Positions 44,527 to 53,403 of a stretch of DNA of 64,000 nt are shown piece after piece; position 1 is the stretch's first letter, and each line of letters begins with the position of its first letter. Source of the DNA: OM182 bacterium MED-G28 (GTDB taxonomy: Bacteria > Pseudomonadota > Gammaproteobacteria > Pseudomonadales > Pseudohongiellaceae); assembly GCA_002457215.1 (NCBI GenBank), contig NTJZ01000008.1, positions 1 through 64,000 of the forward strand, read 5' to 3'. A model generated the notes under the pieces. The model was not told the origin of the DNA. It worked only from the letters and a program-made list of their open reading frames with translations, and did no database searches. The position numbers were made by a program, and so were the translations under genes.

Positions 44527-46323
44527 TTAATCAGGCAATGCAAACACATAAAGATTAGTGCCGCGGCTCGGTCTTAACTCAGGTGTCAAATTAGGCTGTC
44601 CACCGCCAGTATTCACGGCAATGTATTGTTTTCCATCGACAGCAAAACTGATGGGATAACCACTTACTGATGATCCCAGGTTTATTTCCCAGAGAACTTC
44701 CCCGGATTCATGGTCAAAGGCACGAAATCTGCCATTGGCATCGCCGCCAAAAATTAGACCTCCGCCGGTTGCAACCAAAGACATGGTGCCTGCCCTCGTT
44801 TCATATAACCATTCAGTTCGACCTGTTTCAGCAGATACTGCTCGAACTGTACCCAAATTTTCAGTGCCGGGTGTGATTTGGTGGCGAGCTGCGAGCGAAT
44901 AGATGGCGAGTCCTCCTTGGCCACCTTCAGTTAGTGAGCGCGCAATATCACTCTCAAAATTGCCAGTCGCCAACATATTTGCGCAGGTATTTCGCAATGG
45001 ATAATACATAACATTTGTTATCGGACTATATGCGCCTGCTTCCCAATCTTTACCACCCAGCCAGGTTGGACAGACAAATACAATTTGCTCAGCTTCACGA
45101 AAGATTACTTCAGGATTTTCTGTGACCTCTCCCGTCGAGCCGTCGATATCAATGACTACATTTTGCTCGACAGTTGGAGTTGCCCACAAAAATTCACCAG
45201 TAGCTCGATCTAGTGTGTAAACAATCCCCGTTTTCCCTGGAATACCGGTAATGACTTTTCGGGTTTCGCCGATTTGCAAATTAGGATTAATCCAGGTGAC
45301 TTCATCAGGGTCGGGAGCGACGCGTGTTTCCACTAGAAGCCTTTCGAACGGATGATCTAAATCCCAATGATCATTCATATGTTGGTAGTACCAGCGTATT
45401 TCACCAGTCGCCACGTCCAGAGCAAGCGTCGAGTTGTGATACAAGTGCTTATTATCAGTACCGCCAAGATAAAATTTTGGTGCGGGTGATGTCACTGATG
45501 TGCCCAAGATAATCAATTCTAACTCTGGGTCATAACTTGGAACCATCCAAGAACCAACGTGATGACGAGATTCAAACGGAACATCTCCCCAGGTTTCGTC
45601 ACCGGGTTCTCCAGGAGCGGGAATAAGTCGGCGTCTCCAGGCTTCCTCGCCGGTACTCGCATTATGTGCAACTATCACGCAAGCGTTGGGGCCACCCCAA
45701 GGTCTGCAGCTTCTGCCAGAGATCGCGAGACCATCCGCAATAATGGGACCAGAACTATGCGTAGCGGAATTTACCTGGTAATCAAGAATTTCCGTTTCCC
45801 ATTCCAAATTTCCAGTCAGCGCATCGAGAGCGAAAATATAATTGTCATCTGAAGTATTAATAATCCTATCTTCATAGATGGCGAGGTTTCGATTATTGCG
45901 AGCATTGCCACCAACCATCTCGTAAAGGTCTTCCGGGATATCGCGACGATATTGCCAAATAAAGTCGCCGGTCTTGGCGTCAATGGCTTCGATGATATCG
46001 TTGGCTTGAGGTACAAATAAAATGCCGTTGTAAGCTAGAGGTGTTATTTCCCCAGTACCAGTGGCAAGATTTCGAGTCCAAACCAGTTGTAATTCGTCAA
46101 CATTTTCTCGACTCACTTGGTCTAGAGGGCTGTAGCCCCAGCTATCGAGGGTTCGACGCCACATCAGCCAGTCGCTATCAGCAGGATTCTGTAGCATTTC
46201 GTCTGTAACCGATGGGAATTCGCCAGCTTGAGAATAGCTTGCGATAGGCACGAGGAATAGCGTACTTAGCAACATCGATGTTAATAGCGAAGAAATTCTA
46301 GGCTCTAGGGTCAGCTTTTTCAT
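44527..46323 (-). CDS. PQQ-dependent alcohol-dehydrogenase-like quinoprotein
   Basis: 598 aa. Signal peptide about 1-32 (YSQA). Eight-bladed propeller with DSDWLMWRRTLDSWGYSPLDQV, repeated W-motifs (AIDAKTGDFIWQYR, ALDALTGNLEWETE, AFDHESGEVLWEINLG) and DHWDLDHPFERLL. No cytochrome domain, unlike the enzyme at 30954. Cys residues in SGRSCRPWGGPNAC are not the adjacent pair of methanol dehydrogenase, so substrate is open. Upstream neighbours are the DUF1552/DUF1592 pair 220 nt away, downstream a beta-lactamase-family lipoprotein. Confidence 0.88.
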   Translation of the reverse strand: MKKLTLEPRISSLLTSMLLSTLFLVPIASYSQAGEFPSVTDEMLQNPADSDWLMWRRTLDSWGYSPLDQVSRENVDELQLVWTRNLATGTGEITPLAYNGILFVPQANDIIEAIDAKTGDFIWQYRRDIPEDLYEMVGGNARNNRNLAIYEDRIINTSDDNYIFALDALTGNLEWETEILDYQVNSATHSSGPIIADGLAISGRSCRPWGGPNACVIVAHNASTGEEAWRRRLIPAPGEPGDETWGDVPFESRHHVGSWMVPSYDPELELIILGTSVTSPAPKFYLGGTDNKHLYHNSTLALDVATGEIRWYYQHMNDHWDLDHPFERLLVETRVAPDPDEVTWINPNLQIGETRKVITGIPGKTGIVYTLDRATGEFLWATPTVEQNVVIDIDGSTGEVTENPEVIFREAEQIVFVCPTWLGGKDWEAGAYSPITNVMYYPLRNTCANMLATGNFESDIARSLTEGGQGGLAIYSLAARHQITPGTENLGTVRAVSAETGRTEWLYETRAGTMSLVATGGGLIFGGDANGRFRAFDHESGEVLWEINLGSSVSGYPISFAVDGKQYIAVNTGGGQPNLTPELRPSRGTNLYVFALPD

Positions 46324-46456
46324 TATTGCGTTCCGAATTTACTCTGTTTTGATTACTCTAAGTGACTGTCCCAACCTAGCTTTATCTTTCTCCTACTGAC
46401 ACCTGTCTAGTTCATCTAAAGGCAGTCAACGCTTCCGGATTGTAAAATTTAGGCCT

Positions 46457-46472
46457 TCAACTTAAAAGTTGA
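46457..46472. repeat. Short dyad in the gap before the PQQ dehydrogenase
   Basis: TCAACTT-AA-AAGTTGA, 7-bp arms with a 2-nt centre, in the 221-nt gap upstream of the quinoprotein gene. A possible operator; chance is not excluded. Confidence 0.25.
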
Positions 46473-46498
46473 GAGGGGGCTGAATATTTTCAGTTATA

Positions 46499-46536
46499 AA
46501 ATTCGCTATGACTTCATGAGCAGCCATAGCGAATTT
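46499..46536 (-). terminator. Long perfect hairpin after the DUF1552 gene
   Basis: AAATTCGCTATG and CATAGCGAATTT pair over 12 bp with a 14-nt loop, 8 nt past the stop, with a short TTTTA tail on the minus strand. Likely terminator of the DUF1592-DUF1552 operon. Its size matches the hairpin at 43073-43112. Confidence 0.65.
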
Positions 46537-46544
46537 CAAATTCT

Positions 46545-47849
46545 CTAAATAGACAGGCGACCAGTTGAATCGCCCAAAGATTCGATCGGTGTGCCTAGCT
46601 TATCTAATAAACCGAGGTGCATGTTTGAAAGAGGGGTCGCTTCAGGGTATTGGAGGTGATATCCACCATGAGCAACATTTCCTGCTAACATGATTGGCAA
46701 TTCTCGAGAGTAGTGGGAATTACTGTCAGCCATTCCCGCTCCATAGACAATCATCGAAGAATCCAACAAGGAACCATTTGCATCTTCCGATGTGCGCAGA
46801 CGATCCAGAAATTCTGCAAAGAATGTCATGTGGTACTGGTTTATCTTTAGTAATTTTTCGAGCTTTACAGGATCGCGCTGGTGATGAGAGATTGGATGAT
46901 GGGCATCTGGCACACCAATTTCTGCATAAGTACGACCGGTAATTTCGCGACCCATCATAAAGGTTGCGACTCGAGTCATATCCGTTTCCCAGGCTAGAGC
47001 CATCATGTCGAACATGAGACGCGCGTGTTCAGCAAAAGTATCTGGAATACCTGCTGGTTGATCCACGACCGGAAGTTCACGATCACTTTGAGCTTCAGCC
47101 ATTTGGATTCGTCTCTCAACATCACGCACAGCTTCTAAATATTGGCCTAGCTTGGTCTGATCACTTGCCCCGAGTTGTCGCGAAAGATCCTGCGCGCGCT
47201 GAGTCACTGAATCAAGCAGGCTTGCATCTTTGCTGAGTCGAGCGCGTCTCACTTTTGGATCGGTGCTTCCTGTATCTCCAAACAAGCGTTCAAAAATTGC
47301 TCTTGGATTGTTTTCCATAGGCAGTGGCGTGGTCTCATTCGCCCAGGTAATGGTATTGGTATAAGCGCAGCTGAATCCTTCGTCGCATGATCCGGCAAAA
47401 TCCCGTCCATCAATGGCTAACTCAAGTGTGGATAACTGCGTTTCATTGCCAAGAAATCTTCCAGCAATTTGGTCCATGGAAATGCCTGCACGAAGATTTG
47501 AACCATTATCCCGCGTTGACGCAACACCAGTTAGAAAACGAGTAGAGGCGCGTGCATGTGGACCTTCCCCATCAACTCCATGAAGTCCGCTAATAATTTG
47601 CAGTTGTTCACGAAAAGGTTCCATTGGTTTGAGTATCGAAGGAAATTCAAACCCGTCCCCGACTGTTGAAGGAGTCCAATGATCCATTCTCATGCCATTA
47701 GGTACGTAAACAATGCCAAGGCGTTTTATAGGTTTCGGAGCAGTATTCGCCATTGCAGGGATCATGGCGTCTAGCATGGGTAATGCTAAAGCAGCACCGA
47801 AGCCGCGCAACATAGCGCGACGAGGAATAGCCTTTTTAGTGATGATCAT
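46545..47849 (-). CDS. DUF1552 protein with twin-arginine-like leader
   Basis: 434 aa. N-terminus IPRRAMLRGFGAALALPML is a twin-arginine-type signal. Conserved DUF1552 blocks include LGIVYVPNGMRMDHWTP, SGLHGVDGEGPHARASTRFLTG, STLELAIDGRDFAGSCDEGFSCAYTNTITW and HHPISHHQRDP. The start ATG overlaps the stop of the DUF1592 gene by 4 nt, so they are translated together. Exported, presumably metal-containing; biochemical role unknown in the family. Confidence 0.9.
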   Translation of the reverse strand: MIITKKAIPRRAMLRGFGAALALPMLDAMIPAMANTAPKPIKRLGIVYVPNGMRMDHWTPSTVGDGFEFPSILKPMEPFREQLQIISGLHGVDGEGPHARASTRFLTGVASTRDNGSNLRAGISMDQIAGRFLGNETQLSTLELAIDGRDFAGSCDEGFSCAYTNTITWANETTPLPMENNPRAIFERLFGDTGSTDPKVRRARLSKDASLLDSVTQRAQDLSRQLGASDQTKLGQYLEAVRDVERRIQMAEAQSDRELPVVDQPAGIPDTFAEHARLMFDMMALAWETDMTRVATFMMGREITGRTYAEIGVPDAHHPISHHQRDPVKLEKLLKINQYHMTFFAEFLDRLRTSEDANGSLLDSSMIVYGAGMADSNSHYSRELPIMLAGNVAHGGYHLQYPEATPLSNMHLGLLDKLGTPIESLGDSTGRLSI

Positions 47850-50308
47850 GATTCGGACCTCCGCGTTCGGAATGGGGCACTTTTTACTATGCCCATAATA
47901 ATAGATGACCAGCTGTAGTTATCCAATGCCGCAGACCGGGTGATCATGCGCACTGTTGGTTTATCAAAATATTCAGGTGGACGCCCGATGGCATAAGCGA
48001 ATAGTTTCTCAGTGACTGTTCCAGCGAATTCATCACTTCTGTCCAGAAGAATGTTGCGTAACCCATTTAAGCCATAAAACGCCGTGCCATTTGGTAGTTG
48101 GCCTGAGGCATCGATGGCTAGATTAGCTTCACCCGTATCTCGCCATCTGCCTACGGCATCAAAATTTTCTAATGCCAGGCCTAATGGATCCATGGGTAAG
48201 TGGCAGACAGCACAATTTGGATCTTCCCGATGTTGGATCATGCGGTCACGAATAGTAGCTGGCTGACCATCTGCCCCATTTTCAGGCAAGTCCGGTACGT
48301 CCGCTGGTGGAGGTGGAGGGGGGGTCCCAAGGATATTAGTTAGTACCCATTTGCCTCTTAATACTGGAGATGTTCTATTGGCATACGAAGTCGCTGTAAG
48401 CAAGCTGCCTTGTCCTAAAATACCGCCACGTTGTTGCGCAAGTTCACCCTCTAAATCTACTCTACGGAAATGGCTACCGTAGACACCCTCAATTCCATAG
48501 TGCTTAGCGAGGCGCTCATTAACATAGGTATAGCCAGCACCTAATAGATCCAGGACAGATCTATCATCTCTCAACAAGCTCTCAAAATATAATTCACTTT
48601 CTTGGCGGAAGGCGTTACGTAAATTTTCATCGAATTCGGGAAATTCGACAGCGTCGGGTACCAAGCTTCGAAGATTACGCAAGTATAGCCATTGGCTGGC
48701 AAAGTTCTTTACCAGTGCGCTGGAACGCGGATCGCCCAACATCCGCTGAGTTTGAGCTTCTAGGATATCTGGGTTTTGAAGCTCACCCCGTTCAGCAATG
48801 GAGAGCAGTTCTTCATCTGGGATACTGCTCCACAAAAAGAAAGACAGGCGGGAAGCTAACTCTAGATCGCTTAGTTCATAGTCGGTTGCGGGAGCAACAT
48901 TTAACGGGTCTTGTTCAACTCGAAAAAGAAAATCTGGGGAAATCAGAATTCGCTCGACGGCAAGCTGTATCCCTGCATCAAAACCTGATTGTCCATCGCC
49001 ACGACCTATACGGTAAAAATCCATCAAGGTATCAATATCAGTTTGTTGGAGAGGGCGACGGTAGGCGCGGTTGGCGAGGCCAGAAAGAATCTCAGTTGCA
49101 CAAACTTCTTCAGAACTTAGGTCATTGCTGGCGGGTGTGCAGACAAATATGGCACGGCGGCTAGGTGTGTCGCCAGGGCCCGCTGCATCGAAGGGGCCAG
49201 TAATTTGTGCTTGTTCTATGGCGGCATCGCCATCACGCATTTCATTAATGGCAGCCGCGAAAACAGATTGTGGGGGCTGTAAAACGCCTTCTGGTTCGGT
49301 AAACCTTCGTACAAAAGACAGACCAACAATATGGGGTCCAGGCTCGGCTTCGAAACGAAGCCTTAAGTTCGAATCCGCGAAGAGCATATACTCTTCCCAT
49401 TCTCGGTCTCCGAATTGGTTGCCGCCATAGCTTGCAGGGGCTTGCAATACATCTGGTTCTTGGCCGCCTATTGCAAAGCTTTGAATCAGTTTGCCATCTA
49501 AGCGTACTTCGATTTCATGTTGTGATCCCATGCCTCGAATATAGTTTACGTAGTTACGGTGCAGTCTTAAGGAAAGGTCATATTGACCCGCAACAGGGAA
49601 GTAATGATCCATGGCCACGCCACCGCGAGAGCCAAAGGGCAGATCATCACTCATACGATCATTCTGGTTTAGCAATATTGGCACTTCGTAGATTTGTGAT
49701 ACAGGCCCTAAAGGTTCTTCCCCGATAGCTAAACGTGCGGTTTTTCTTGCCGCAGACAAATAACGCTCCATTAGTGCGGGGGAAACCGTTAACACATCGG
49801 CCATATTGTCAAAGCCATAGGCGTCAATGTCATCGGCTGGCAGTAATTCTTCCACATCTACATTGATATTTAATAAATCACGTACTGAATTTGCATACTC
49901 GGCTCGATTAATTCGATGAAAAGTGTCAGTGCGCCCGGGGTTTGGAGCAGTGGCAGCTAGTTCGTCAATTTCTGACTCAAGCCAAGACACCAATTCGTTA
50001 TAAACCGCTTCAGAAGGTTTAGGCATTTCCATGGGGGGCATGCGGCGGTTTCTTAACTGTGAGAGTACTTTTTCTTGCAGAGCACCGTGATTCGAGACTT
50101 CTGATAAATCGAGGTTCTGGAACGAGACGTCGGCAGTGCTTAATGAGTCGTTATGACAAGCTAAGCAATACTGATTTATAGTGGTGTTGAGAAGCTCACC
50201 AGCAGATTGTGCGCCAGTGGTGCTCGACAGTAGTAACGGCGACACTACTGCAAGCAGTTGGATCAGTGCAGTTCTAGGCCATGGAAAACCGAGAATTCTA
50301 GGGCTCAT
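47846..50308 (-). CDS. Planctomycete-type cytochrome c protein (DUF1587/1595/1592/1588/1585)
   Basis: 820 aa. Signal peptide about 1-34 (TGAQ). Haem motif CLACHND at about 48-54, then RNRRMPPMEMP. DUF1587 has RINRAEYANSVRDLLNINVD; DUF1595 the NRAYRRPLQQTDIDTLM segment; DUF1592 has SRLSFFLWSSIPDEELL; DUF1588 has NRTSPVLRGKWVLTNILGTPPPPPP; DUF1585 is the end (AYAIGRPPEYFDKPTV). A second haem-like CAVCH lies at about 702. The combination is the second of the two planctomycete-type cytochrome systems in the window; the first is at 26739-30845. First gene of a two-gene operon, divergent from the ankyrin gene. Confidence 0.9.
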   Translation of the reverse strand: MSPRILGFPWPRTALIQLLAVVSPLLLSSTTGAQSAGELLNTTINQYCLACHNDSLSTADVSFQNLDLSEVSNHGALQEKVLSQLRNRRMPPMEMPKPSEAVYNELVSWLESEIDELAATAPNPGRTDTFHRINRAEYANSVRDLLNINVDVEELLPADDIDAYGFDNMADVLTVSPALMERYLSAARKTARLAIGEEPLGPVSQIYEVPILLNQNDRMSDDLPFGSRGGVAMDHYFPVAGQYDLSLRLHRNYVNYIRGMGSQHEIEVRLDGKLIQSFAIGGQEPDVLQAPASYGGNQFGDREWEEYMLFADSNLRLRFEAEPGPHIVGLSFVRRFTEPEGVLQPPQSVFAAAINEMRDGDAAIEQAQITGPFDAAGPGDTPSRRAIFVCTPASNDLSSEEVCATEILSGLANRAYRRPLQQTDIDTLMDFYRIGRGDGQSGFDAGIQLAVERILISPDFLFRVEQDPLNVAPATDYELSDLELASRLSFFLWSSIPDEELLSIAERGELQNPDILEAQTQRMLGDPRSSALVKNFASQWLYLRNLRSLVPDAVEFPEFDENLRNAFRQESELYFESLLRDDRSVLDLLGAGYTYVNERLAKHYGIEGVYGSHFRRVDLEGELAQQRGGILGQGSLLTATSYANRTSPVLRGKWVLTNILGTPPPPPPADVPDLPENGADGQPATIRDRMIQHREDPNCAVCHLPMDPLGLALENFDAVGRWRDTGEANLAIDASGQLPNGTAFYGLNGLRNILLDRSDEFAGTVTEKLFAYAIGRPPEYFDKPTVRMITRSAALDNYSWSSIIMGIVKSAPFRTRRSES

Positions 50309-50499
50309 TGTTGAAACCTTTAGCCGCCGTAATATTGCTGGCTCTAAGTTATTCTTTTAACTCGTTATTTAAGCATATGGCAACGAATTGCTTGGTCCCT
50401 AAGCATACCGCATTTTTCGAAACCGGTCCCCCACATATCAAGTTGCCACGGCTCTGCCAGGGTGTCAATTCTCCTTTGAATGCCGTAGCATTCGGTGTT

Positions 50500-51996
50500 G
50501 TGGATAAGAATAAAAACAGTCTCCTCAGTCCATTATTCGCCTTTGCAATAGCGATCACTTTAAGTGCGTTGCCTCTAGTCAGCGCAGCGCAAGGCCCCCA
50601 AGACCTTATAGCAGCTTCCCGAGCGGAAGACATAAGTCATGTGGAAAGCCTGCTAGCTTCAGGAGCCGATGTTGATCAAATGCAAGGCGATGGCAGTACT
50701 GCCTTGCATTGGGCTGCCCATCGTAACAACCAAGAATTGGCCCGGCTTCTAATTGGAGCTAAGGCGGATGTGAATTTAGCCAATGAATTAGGAGCAACAC
50801 CGCTCTGGCTAGCGGCGCTGAATGGCAGTGCGCCAATGGTAAAACAATTGCTTGATGCCAATGCTAATCCAAACCTATCTCTACAAATGGGCGAGACACC
50901 GCTAATGAGCGCTGCGCGCGCTGGAAGCTTAGAGAGCGTCTCATTGTTGCTTGAATCAGGCGCTGATATTGATCAAGCGGAAGAGGAACGAGGCCAGACA
51001 GCTTTGATGTGGGCGACGGCACAGAGTCATGCTGCTGTCGTAAAACTACTTATAGACAACGGTGCTAATTTAAACGCCCGGTCCAAAATCTGGTATCAAC
51101 TTGAGAATACTGCTGGGAATACAAATCCAAGTGGTAATTTTAATATGGCACATGGTGGTTCTTCTGCCCTAATGTTTGCTGCCCGAGTCGGGGATATCGA
51201 AACAACGAAAGTACTACTTGAAGGCGGTGCGAATGTTAACGATGTCGCAGCCTCCGGAGTTAGTGCTTTAGTTCAGGCCGCTCACAGCGGGCATGAGGAA
51301 CTCGCACTGTTTTTATTGGAACAGGGAGCAGACCCCAATGCGATTGAAGCGGGGTATACAGCCCTTCACGCTGCCGTGTTACGAAGCGAAGTCGACTTAG
51401 TAAAAGCATTACTTGATTCTGGAGCACGTTACGATACCGCAGTTGTCCATGGCTCGCCCGGTCGAAGATTCAGCGCAGACTATTCTATTCGCTCTCAGCT
51501 AATCGGACGAGATGCCTTCTGGATGGCAGCGAAATACGGCGAAGTTGAAATATTTAAAATACTTTTAGCGGAAGGCGCCGACCCTTTCTCCACTGATGGT
51601 GGGGGAGTTACGACACTTCAGGTTGCCATGGGTAATTCCGGCTCTTCACTGGATTGGCGCCGTGATCGTATCGGAAATGAAGCCTTGGATTTAGAAGACG
51701 AAGAACGCAGAACTCTTGAACTGGCGCGATTGCTTATCGATGCAGGTGTAGATGTGAATGCTAAGGACGATCGTGGACGCGCAGCTATTCATCATGCCGT
51801 ATTAAAAGATTTTCCTAAGGTAGTTGAGTATCTCGCCTTGCGTGGCGCTGATATTCACATGCCTAATGATCGGGGTTTAACGCCGTTCGCTTTAGCTGAT
51901 ACTGAGCAAGCTATGCCCGGCACCAATGGTTTACGTGGAACTCGGCCCGAAGTCGCCGAATTATTGCGCCGCCTTGGTGCTGATGCTTCAGAGTGA
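50500..51996 (+). CDS. Exported ankyrin-repeat protein
   Basis: 498 aa from GTG 50500, chosen because it gives a clean signal peptide (NKNSLLSPLFAFAIAITLSALP, cut after SAAQ). The frame is open upstream to a TTG at 50308, which would overlap the start of the divergent DUF1592 gene and add a leader-less tail. About ten ankyrin repeats follow, e.g. DGSTALHWAAHRNNQELARLL and RGRAAIHHAVLKD, interrupted by a 45-residue insert around 370-420. Ankyrin proteins bind partners; its position suggests a scaffold for exported redox enzymes, but that is inference. Confidence 0.8.
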   Translation: MDKNKNSLLSPLFAFAIAITLSALPLVSAAQGPQDLIAASRAEDISHVESLLASGADVDQMQGDGSTALHWAAHRNNQELARLLIGAKADVNLANELGATPLWLAALNGSAPMVKQLLDANANPNLSLQMGETPLMSAARAGSLESVSLLLESGADIDQAEEERGQTALMWATAQSHAAVVKLLIDNGANLNARSKIWYQLENTAGNTNPSGNFNMAHGGSSALMFAARVGDIETTKVLLEGGANVNDVAASGVSALVQAAHSGHEELALFLLEQGADPNAIEAGYTALHAAVLRSEVDLVKALLDSGARYDTAVVHGSPGRRFSADYSIRSQLIGRDAFWMAAKYGEVEIFKILLAEGADPFSTDGGGVTTLQVAMGNSGSSLDWRRDRIGNEALDLEDEERRTLELARLLIDAGVDVNAKDDRGRAAIHHAVLKDFPKVVEYLALRGADIHMPNDRGLTPFALADTEQAMPGTNGLRGTRPEVAELLRRLGADASE

Positions 51997-51999
51997 TCG

Positions 52000-53373
52000 T
52001 TAGATCAACCCAACAGACCACATCAAACATACTGTTAGGAATGAGACTATTCCTCCCACCAGAGTTGCACCCCCATAACTAAATACCGCATCCGGAACGC
52101 TGAGTTTGGAAAGCGAAGTGCAAACCCAAAAATAGCTACTGTTTACGTATTTAATGATTACAGAGCCGCTGGCACCCGCCAACATAGCCGCTTCAGGCGA
52201 GAGACTGAGGCTTCCTAGCATTGGCGCAACTAAGGAAGCTGCGGTAATCACTCCAACAGTCGTGGAGCCCGTAATCATGTTTCCAATAATGCCAATGACA
52301 AAGGGTAACAAGATTGTAGGTAATCCATAGTCAGTAAATAGCATTGCGATAAAATCAACTGCGGGGGTACCACGCAAAATTGCACTAAGAGATCCACCTA
52401 AGCCTGTAACTACTAAAATCATGGCTGAAGTTTTTAAAGCGGCCTCTACCCATGCATCTTTCGCTTTTTCTTTGTCATCGTCATTCTTGATATTTCGATA
52501 GGCCAACCAAACACCAATGGAAAGGGCAACTACCGGCCATCCTAGATAAAGAAAAACGGTACGCAAAATATGCCCTTCTGGAAGGATTAATGAAACGATA
52601 CTTTGAGCACCAATTAAAATGATAGGAATAACTATAGGTGTGTAAGAACTTAGCGTACTGGGCAATTCTGACGGGCCATCCTCATCTAGATCTTCGATGG
52701 ACACTCCGTCGAATTCATCGCTTGCCATGGTTTTTATGCGCGGACCTGCAACATAGACACCCCAAGCCCAGCAGGCAAGAGAACCAAACAAACAAGCAAT
52801 GCCACCAAAAATAATTGTGCGGCCAATATCAGCACCGACAATAGCAGCAGCTGCTAGAGGGCCTGGTGTAGGGGGTACGATGGCATGAGTAAGTTGCAAA
52901 GCGCCGACCAACCCGGTCGACATGACAGCAATGCCTACGTTCATTGTTTTTGAAGCAGAATGGACTAACGGGTTGAGAATCACATAAGCAACATCTGAAA
53001 AAATCGCTACACCAATGATGAAGCCGGTCAAAGTTAATGCCAGTGGCATACGGTGAGTCCCGACCAAATTCACCATGGATTTGGTTATTACTTGAATTGC
53101 ACCGGTGTGTTTCAGAGCCTCGGCAATAATTGACCCCAGAACGATAACCACGCCTATCGAGCCCAAGGTATTACCAAACCCGTTTTCGAATGCATCGATA
53201 AAATTGTTCTGTTGTACACCAGGTAAGATGCCAAAGATCATGATAGGAATGAGCAACGCAAAAAATACATGCCATTTCCATTTGGCGATTAGGAATAAGA
53301 GAAGAAAGATGACAACTGCGAATCCAGCGAGAGAAATAGCTGGGCTCGTACTAACGGCTGTGGAAGGATCCAT
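52000..53373 (-). CDS. GntP-family permease (gluconate/hydroxy-acid type)
   Basis: 457 aa, about 12 membrane segments. GLVGALQLTHAIVPPTPGPLAAA and GNMITGSTTVGVITAASLVAPML fit GntP permeases, H+ symporters of gluconate, D-serine or other hydroxy acids. A hydrophilic loop around 220-245 (SDEFDGVSIEDLDEDGP). Last gene of the four-gene operon from 58579, 30 nt after the aminotransferase gene. With a glyoxylate aminotransferase upstream, glycerate, hydroxypyruvate or D-serine are plausible cargoes. Confidence 0.87.
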   Translation of the reverse strand: MDPSTAVSTSPAISLAGFAVVIFLLLFLIAKWKWHVFFALLIPIMIFGILPGVQQNNFIDAFENGFGNTLGSIGVVIVLGSIIAEALKHTGAIQVITKSMVNLVGTHRMPLALTLTGFIIGVAIFSDVAYVILNPLVHSASKTMNVGIAVMSTGLVGALQLTHAIVPPTPGPLAAAAIVGADIGRTIIFGGIACLFGSLACWAWGVYVAGPRIKTMASDEFDGVSIEDLDEDGPSELPSTLSSYTPIVIPIILIGAQSIVSLILPEGHILRTVFLYLGWPVVALSIGVWLAYRNIKNDDDKEKAKDAWVEAALKTSAMILVVTGLGGSLSAILRGTPAVDFIAMLFTDYGLPTILLPFVIGIIGNMITGSTTVGVITAASLVAPMLGSLSLSPEAAMLAGASGSVIIKYVNSSYFWVCTSLSKLSVPDAVFSYGGATLVGGIVSFLTVCLMWSVGLI

Positions 53374-53403
53374 TACGATACTCTTTTGTTATTCTAATTT
53401 TAA

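Noticed and set aside
48290-48330. G/C-rich repeat as a possible mobile or structural element
   Set aside because: It encodes the proline run normal for DUF1588 domains.
48715-49164. 149-aa antisense frame
   Set aside because: Shadow of the DUF1592 gene, which has full family motifs in its own frame.
50308-50499. 192-nt N-terminal extension of the ankyrin protein from TTG
   Set aside because: It would start on the divergent gene's start codon and hide the clear signal peptide that follows GTG 50500.
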